Source: Actinomycetota bacterium
GTDB lineage: Bacteria; Actinomycetota; Thermoleophilia; UBA2241
NCBI GenBank assembly: GCA_012719015.1
Contig: JAAYBE010000153.1
Location: 1-8,840, forward strand
Length of the DNA stretch: 8,840 bases
Direction of reading: 5' to 3'
Of this stretch, positions 5,581-8,840 are shown piece by piece (the stretch's first letter is position 1; the number at the start of each line of letters is the position of its first letter). The notes beneath the pieces were generated by a model. That model saw nothing but the letters and a program-made list of their open reading frames with translations, made no database searches and was not told the origin of the DNA. The translations under genes and the position numbers were made by a program.

Positions 5581-6693
5581 GTGACCCCCGCAGACCAGGC
5601 CGGCGTGCTCGCCGTGGACGTCGGCGCCGGCACCACCGACATCCTCCTGACGCGGGCCGGTGAGACGCTCGAGAACGCCGTCAAGCTCGTGGTGCCGTCG
5701 GCGACCCAGGTGGCGGGGGCCCGCATCAGGGCGGCCACGGCGTGCGGCCAAACGGTCGTCTTCCGTGGGCCGGTCATGGGCGGCGGCGCGGTGACGCGGG
5801 CGATGAGGGCGCATCTGGCCGCAGGTCATCCCTTCGTGGCCACGACCTCGGCCGCGGCGAGCTTCGCCGACGATCCGGACGAGGTGCGCGCCCTCGGCGT
5901 CCGCCTCGTGGACGACGACGACGCCGACGAGCTGCTGCGCCGCGGGCACCGAGCCGCGGTCGAGGTCCGCTCCGGCGACCTGGACGCGGAGGCGCTCACG
6001 CAGGCCCTGCGCCTGTTCGGCGTGGAGCCGGGCTTCACGGCGGTGGCCGTCGCGGTGCAGGACCACGGTTACGCCCCGCACGGCTCCAACCGCGTGCTGC
6101 GCTTCTCCCTCTGGGAGAAGGCGATCGCCGCCGGACAACCGATCGACCGGCTCTTCCACGAGGCGGACGCCGTCCCACCCGTGCTCACACGTCTCCGCGC
6201 CGCGGCCGACGTGGCGCGCGGGCTCGCCGCAGACCGGCCCTCCCTGGTCGGCGACACCGGGCCGGCCGCCCTGTTCGGCGCCCTGCCGGCCGACGGGGGC
6301 GACGCCGTGCTCGTCAACGTGGGCAACGGCCACACCGTCTGCCTCCTGGCGCTGGAAGGTCGCGTGGCCGGGGTGTTCGAGCACCACACCCGCTGTCTCG
6401 ACCGCGCCGGTCTGGAGTCGCAGCTGCGCCGCTGGCTGGCCGGCGATCTGGGGAGCGACGAGGTGCGCGCCGACCGCGGCCATGGCGCCCTCCTGGCGGC
6501 CGACGCGGCGGACGTCGCCGTCGACCGCGGGGGCAGGTGGCGTCTGCCGCTCGTCGTGACCGGCCCCCGCCGCGACCTGCTCACCGGCAGCCGCCTGCCG
6601 CTCGAGTTCGCCGCCCCCCACGGCGACATGATGCTGACCGGCTGCTTCGGCCTTCTGCGCGCCCTCCGGGCCCGTCACGAGGGCCTGGCCTGA
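5581..6693 (+). CDS. DUF1786 family protein with ASKHA-like nucleotide-binding motifs
   Basis: The 370-residue protein looks like a DUF1786 member. Family members are often labelled 'pyruvate formate-lyase activating enzyme', but no CxxxCxxC radical-SAM motif is present, so that label is not supported. The N-terminus has DVGAGTTDILL (13-23), which resembles the phosphate-1 loop of the actin/hexokinase/Hsp70 superfamily. Further motifs are GPVMGGGAVT (63-72), QDHGYAPHG (160-168), GDTGPAALFGA (224-234) and VNVGNGHT (245-252), the last resembling a phosphate-2 loop. ATP binding is therefore plausible, and the substrate is unknown. The GTG at 5581 directly precedes the conserved start; no strong Shine-Dalgarno is visible. 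It follows the mannosyltransferase by 31 bases and is probably co-transcribed. Confidence 0.8.
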   Translation: MTPADQAGVLAVDVGAGTTDILLTRAGETLENAVKLVVPSATQVAGARIRAATACGQTVVFRGPVMGGGAVTRAMRAHLAAGHPFVATTSAAASFADDPDEVRALGVRLVDDDDADELLRRGHRAAVEVRSGDLDAEALTQALRLFGVEPGFTAVAVAVQDHGYAPHGSNRVLRFSLWEKAIAAGQPIDRLFHEADAVPPVLTRLRAAADVARGLAADRPSLVGDTGPAALFGALPADGGDAVLVNVGNGHTVCLLALEGRVAGVFEHHTRCLDRAGLESQLRRWLAGDLGSDEVRADRGHGALLAADAADVAVDRGGRWRLPLVVTGPRRDLLTGSRLPLEFAAPHGDMMLTGCFGLLRALRARHEGLA

Positions 6694-6738
6694 CGGGCAC
6701 GGAGACGGATGTATGGAACCACACCCGGAGGTGACCCG

Positions 6739-7257
6739 ATGAGCCGTCCGCCCTCCACCGGACTCGTCGTCCCCGTCGACGCAGCCGTCGACCTGGTCTC
6801 GCCCTGGACGGCCGGCCTGCCCGCCGCCGTCCGTGACCTGCCGCCGCACGTCACCGCGCTCTGGCCGTTCCTCCCGACGGGAGACCTCGACGAGACGGTG
6901 GAAGACCGCCTCGAAGCCCTCCTCTCCGGCGTGCCGTCGTTCTCGTTCGCGCTCGTGCGGGTGGCGGACCTGGCCGACGCCGCCGTCCTGCTGCCGGAGC
7001 CGGCCGCGCCCTTCCGTGCGCTCACGCGCACGCTGTGGGACGAGTGGCCGGAGTGCCCGCCGTTCGGCGGCGCGTTCGACGACGTCGCGCCGCACGTGGC
7101 GGTCGCCGTCGACCCCTCAGGCGAGCAGCGCGCCGCCATCCGGACCGCGCTGGCGCCCCGTCTGCCGCTCGCCTGCCGCGCCACGGAGGTGCTCCTCGTC
7201 GAGGAGACGCCCGGCGGCCCGTTGCGTCTGCGCCGGCGCTTCGCCCTCGGCGGCTGA
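6739..7257 (+). CDS. 2H phosphoesterase / 2'-5' RNA ligase-like protein
   Basis: The 172-residue protein resembles the 2H phosphoesterase superfamily, which includes LigT-type 2'-5' RNA ligases and cyclic phosphodiesterases acting on 2',3'- or 1'',2''-cyclic phosphates. The first catalytic motif is intact as PHVTALWPF (His37, Thr39). The second is PHVAVAVD (His119), where the usual Thr or Ser two residues after the histidine is Ala121. Spacing of 82 residues between the motifs and overall length fit the family. The ATG at 6739 has GGAGGTGA with about 7 bases between GGAGG and the start, so it is preferred over the in-frame ATG at 6709. It lies 45 bases after the DUF1786 gene on the same strand and is convergent with the next gene. 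Substrate unknown; activity may be altered by the Ala substitution. Confidence 0.8.
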   Translation: MSRPPSTGLVVPVDAAVDLVSPWTAGLPAAVRDLPPHVTALWPFLPTGDLDETVEDRLEALLSGVPSFSFALVRVADLADAAVLLPEPAAPFRALTRTLWDEWPECPPFGGAFDDVAPHVAVAVDPSGEQRAAIRTALAPRLPLACRATEVLLVEETPGGPLRLRRRFALGG

Positions 7258-7264
7258 GGGTACC

Positions 7265-7278
7265 GCGGCGGCCGCCGC
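7265..7278. repeat. GC palindrome between convergent genes
   Basis: GCGGCGGCCGCCGC is a perfect 14-base palindrome in the 44-base gap between two convergent genes. A bidirectional terminator is conceivable in this position, but there is no loop and no T-run, and such palindromes arise easily in DNA this GC-rich. Confidence 0.25.
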
Positions 7279-7301
7279 CGTGATCCCCCGGGACGCGGCC
7301 G

Positions 7302-8282
7302 TTACAGGGGGAGTTCCGTGCCCACCCCCAGCTCGCGGGCGCGACGCAGCGCGAGCTCGCCCGTCACCACGTCCTCGAGCGCCATGCCGAGGTTGAGGCA
7401 GAACAGGCGCTCGTCGGCACGCTCGCGACCGCGCACGAGGCCGGCGGCGAGGTCGCCGAGGTCCCCGGCGATCGGGTCGGGGAGGCCGGAGAGGCGCGCG
7501 CCGGCCGCGCGCGTGGCCAGCGCCGCGGCCACGTCGTCGCAGAAGAGACGGTCGCACTCGGCCATCGCCGCGGCGGTCCAGGCCGCGTCGTAGTCGAGCG
7601 CGACCGCCAGCGCCCCGGGCGCGAGCAGACCGGCCCCCAGCGGCGGACGGACGTCCCTGGTCATGGTGATCGCCGTGACCACGACGCCTGCGTCGGCGAC
7701 CACCGCGTCCGGCGTCAGGACGACGACCAGGCTGAGGCGCGGCAGGTCCGCGCCCAGCTCGGCCGCGAACGACGCGGCGACCGCGGGCACGGCGTCGTGA
7801 CAGCGCACCTCGCGCAGGCCGGGCAGCACGGCCGCCAGGGCGCGCACCGAGGCACGCGCCTGGACGCCGCAGCCCAGCACACCCGCCGTGGTGACGTCGC
7901 GCCGGGCCAGGTACCGCGCCGCCACCCCCACGCTGGCGCCGGTCCGCCAGGCCGTGATCGTGGCCGCATCCAGCACCGCCGACGGCAGTCCCGTCTCCCC
8001 GTCCCCGAGGACCACGAGCCCGTTGGTGATCGGGAGGCCGCGGGCGGCGTTCCGCGGGAACAGCGTCACCCACTTGGCGCCGAGCCCCCCGCCGGCGAGC
8101 GTGGCCGCCATCACCTGCGAGTAAGCGTCGCCCTCGCCGTGCAGGCTCAACTTGGGCGGCATCACCACCTCACCCCTGCCCTTGGCCGCGCACCCGGCGT
8201 CGACCGCGTCGACCACCTCGCCCATCGACACGCCGAGCGACCCCAGGTCTTCGCGGGAGAGGTAGAGCAGGCTCCCGGTCAC
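7302..8282 (-). CDS. Ornithine cyclodeaminase / mu-crystallin family oxidoreductase
   Basis: The 326-residue protein belongs to the family of NAD(P)-dependent ornithine cyclodeaminases, archaeal-type alanine dehydrogenases, ketimine reductases and opine-type synthases. Visible landmarks are MPPKLSLH (41-48), Lys70 in GAKWVTLFPRN (the likely active-site lysine), ITNGLVVLGDGETGLP (85-100), Arg113 in AWRTGAS, the Rossmann nucleotide loop GVLGCGVQAR (134-143) and Asp230 in LDYDAAW, in the place of the catalytic aspartate. Length is normal. The sequence does not show whether the substrate is ornithine, alanine or a cyclic imine. The GTG at 8282 has AGGAGG 10 bases upstream and overlaps the stop of a tiny upstream frame. 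It follows the macrodomain gene by 118 bases on the same strand and may share its transcript. Confidence 0.88.
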   Translation of the reverse strand: MTGSLLYLSREDLGSLGVSMGEVVDAVDAGCAAKGRGEVVMPPKLSLHGEGDAYSQVMAATLAGGGLGAKWVTLFPRNAARGLPITNGLVVLGDGETGLPSAVLDAATITAWRTGASVGVAARYLARRDVTTAGVLGCGVQARASVRALAAVLPGLREVRCHDAVPAVAASFAAELGADLPRLSLVVVLTPDAVVADAGVVVTAITMTRDVRPPLGAGLLAPGALAVALDYDAAWTAAAMAECDRLFCDDVAAALATRAAGARLSGLPDPIAGDLGDLAAGLVRGRERADERLFCLNLGMALEDVVTGELALRRARELGVGTELPL

Positions 8283-8323
8283 GCCGACCCCGCCTCCTGC
8301 GCGGCTGTCTCTGCGCCCGTCAT
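8279..8323 (-). other. Possible 14-codon upstream ORF overlapping the oxidoreductase start
   Basis: An ATG at 8323 opens a 14-residue frame (MTGAETAAQEAGSA) whose TGA stop overlaps the GTG start of the oxidoreductase as GTGA. Such overlap suits translational coupling. The Shine-Dalgarno before the ATG is weak, and short frames are common by chance in GC-rich DNA, so this may not be translated. No runs of one amino acid codon that would suggest attenuation are seen. Confidence 0.25.
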
Positions 8324-8368
8324 CTGTTCACACCCGTGCGCCTCTCGTCGGGATGTGGGACGAGGATA

Positions 8369-8399
8369 CCTCCGGCGGCGGACGCTGCGGCCCCGGAGG
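8369..8399 (-). terminator. Possible hairpin terminator after the macrodomain gene
   Basis: CCTCCGG (8369-8375) and CCGGAGG (8393-8399) are an exact 7-bp inverted repeat with a 17-base GC-rich loop. The repeat begins 2 bases after the macrodomain stop codon. The sequence that follows on the minus strand (TATCCTCGT) has only a few T residues, so efficient intrinsic termination is doubtful; partial termination is possible. Confidence 0.35.
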
Positions 8400-8400
8400 A

Positions 8401-8840
8401 TCAGAAGCGGCTCAGCCCGACGAGAGCGTGCTTGAACGCCGCCCGAGCCGCGTCGCCGTAGACGGAGAACATCACGTGACGCAGCGCCGTCCGGGGGTGC
8501 TCCCTGAGGTACGCCGCGACCTCCGTGACCATGAGACTCGCGCCCTGATACAACGGGAACCCGCCGCCGCCGGTGCCGAACGCCGGGAGCGCCACCGAGC
8601 GTGCGTGCGCGCGCTCGGCGGCGGCGAGCGCGGCGCGCGTGGCGGCGACGATCGCGGCGGCGTCCACCGCCGGGGTGGACTCGGACAGCGCCACGTGGAG
8701 CACCCAGCGGGCCTTGAGGTCGTGACCGGTGGTGATGACGGCCTCGCCGACCTTGATGGGCCCCTGGAGGACCGCCTCCTTCTCCACCGCCTCGCCGCCG
8801 GCGGCCTTGATGGCCGCGGCGACGCCGTGGTCCATCCACA
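8401..8840 (-). CDS. Macrodomain protein (5' end outside window)
   Basis: About 145 C-terminal residues of a macrodomain, the ADP-ribose-binding fold, are visible. The frame enters from the right edge as W-M-D-H-G-V-A-A-A-I-K-A-A-G-G, which matches the conserved loop usually written L-W-M-G-G-G-V-A-G-A-I-K. The ATG at 8835 is therefore internal, and the gene must start beyond the window, where the N-A-A-N motif should lie. Other landmarks are VGEAVITTGHDLKARWVLHV and the diphosphate-binding loop ALPAFGTGGGGFPL, followed by a final helix with MVTEVAAYL. The usual GGG loop reads DHG here, which could change catalysis or ligand choice. Members bind or hydrolyse ADP-ribose derivatives such as ADP-ribosylated proteins, O-acetyl-ADP-ribose or ADP-ribose 1''-phosphate. 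The specific substrate is unknown. Confidence 0.88.
   Translation of the reverse strand, partial: WMDHGVAAAIKAAGGEAVEKEAVLQGPIKVGEAVITTGHDLKARWVLHVALSESTPAVDAAAIVAATRAALAAAERAHARSVALPAFGTGGGGFPLYQGASLMVTEVAAYLREHPRTALRHVMFSVYGDAARAAFKHALVGLSRF

Noticed and set aside
5497..7095. 532-codon minus-strand frame opposite the DUF1786 and 2H genes
   Set aside because: It is Gly/Arg/Ala/Val-rich without motifs, and both genes on the plus strand have clear family signatures and sensible starts.
8401..8835. ATG at 8835 as the macrodomain gene start
   Set aside because: It falls inside the conserved ligand-binding loop, so the real start must be beyond the right edge.
1..8840. CRISPR arrays, tRNA or rRNA genes, insertion sequences, prophage genes
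   Set aside because: No regularly spaced repeats, tRNA-like cloverleaf, rRNA sequence, transposase or phage motifs were seen on either strand. The intein is the only mobile element found.

Overview
The window is very GC-rich (about 70% by eye), with G/C-heavy third codon positions, GTG starts, a probable leaderless mRNA and an nrdR-nrdJ operon. This points to a high-GC Gram-positive of the Actinomycetota, possibly a deep-branching lineage; the assignment is inferred from gene content and composition only. I see no rRNA, tRNA, CRISPR array or insertion sequence.

Left part, minus strand (read right to left): nrdR (3980-4555) overlaps nrdJ (637-3987) by 8 bases. nrdJ encodes an adenosylcobalamin-dependent class II ribonucleotide reductase. 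It carries an in-frame LAGLIDADG intein (2056-3153) placed between Asn-Pro and the Cys of the NPCGE active-site motif. A clear promoter upstream of nrdR is covered by two NrdR boxes with centres 32 bp apart, so the operon should be repressed by its own first product. Further left come an Asp23/Gls24-family gene (138-518) and the start of a small membrane-protein frame that runs off the left edge.

Middle part, plus strand: across a 262-base divergent intergenic region lies a dolichol-phosphate mannosyltransferase-like GT2 enzyme (4818-5549), apparently read from a leaderless transcript. It is followed by a DUF1786 protein with an actin/hexokinase-like phosphate-binding signature (5581-6693) and a 2H phosphoesterase / 2'-5' RNA ligase-like protein (6739-7257). 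These three genes probably form an operon.

Right part, minus strand, convergent with the previous group: an ornithine cyclodeaminase/mu-crystallin-family oxidoreductase (7302-8282) is preceded by a macrodomain gene (8401 to the right edge) whose 5' end is cut off by the window. A 2H phosphoesterase and a macrodomain protein so close together recalls the two-step breakdown of ADP-ribose 1'',2''-cyclic phosphate, but that link is only a hypothesis.

The best-supported unusual points are the active-site intein at the radical cysteine, the well-formed NrdR operator, the uncharacterised DUF1786 gene in a three-gene cluster, and the altered motifs in the 2H and macrodomain proteins. I did not find convincing evidence of a wholly new defence or mobile system.
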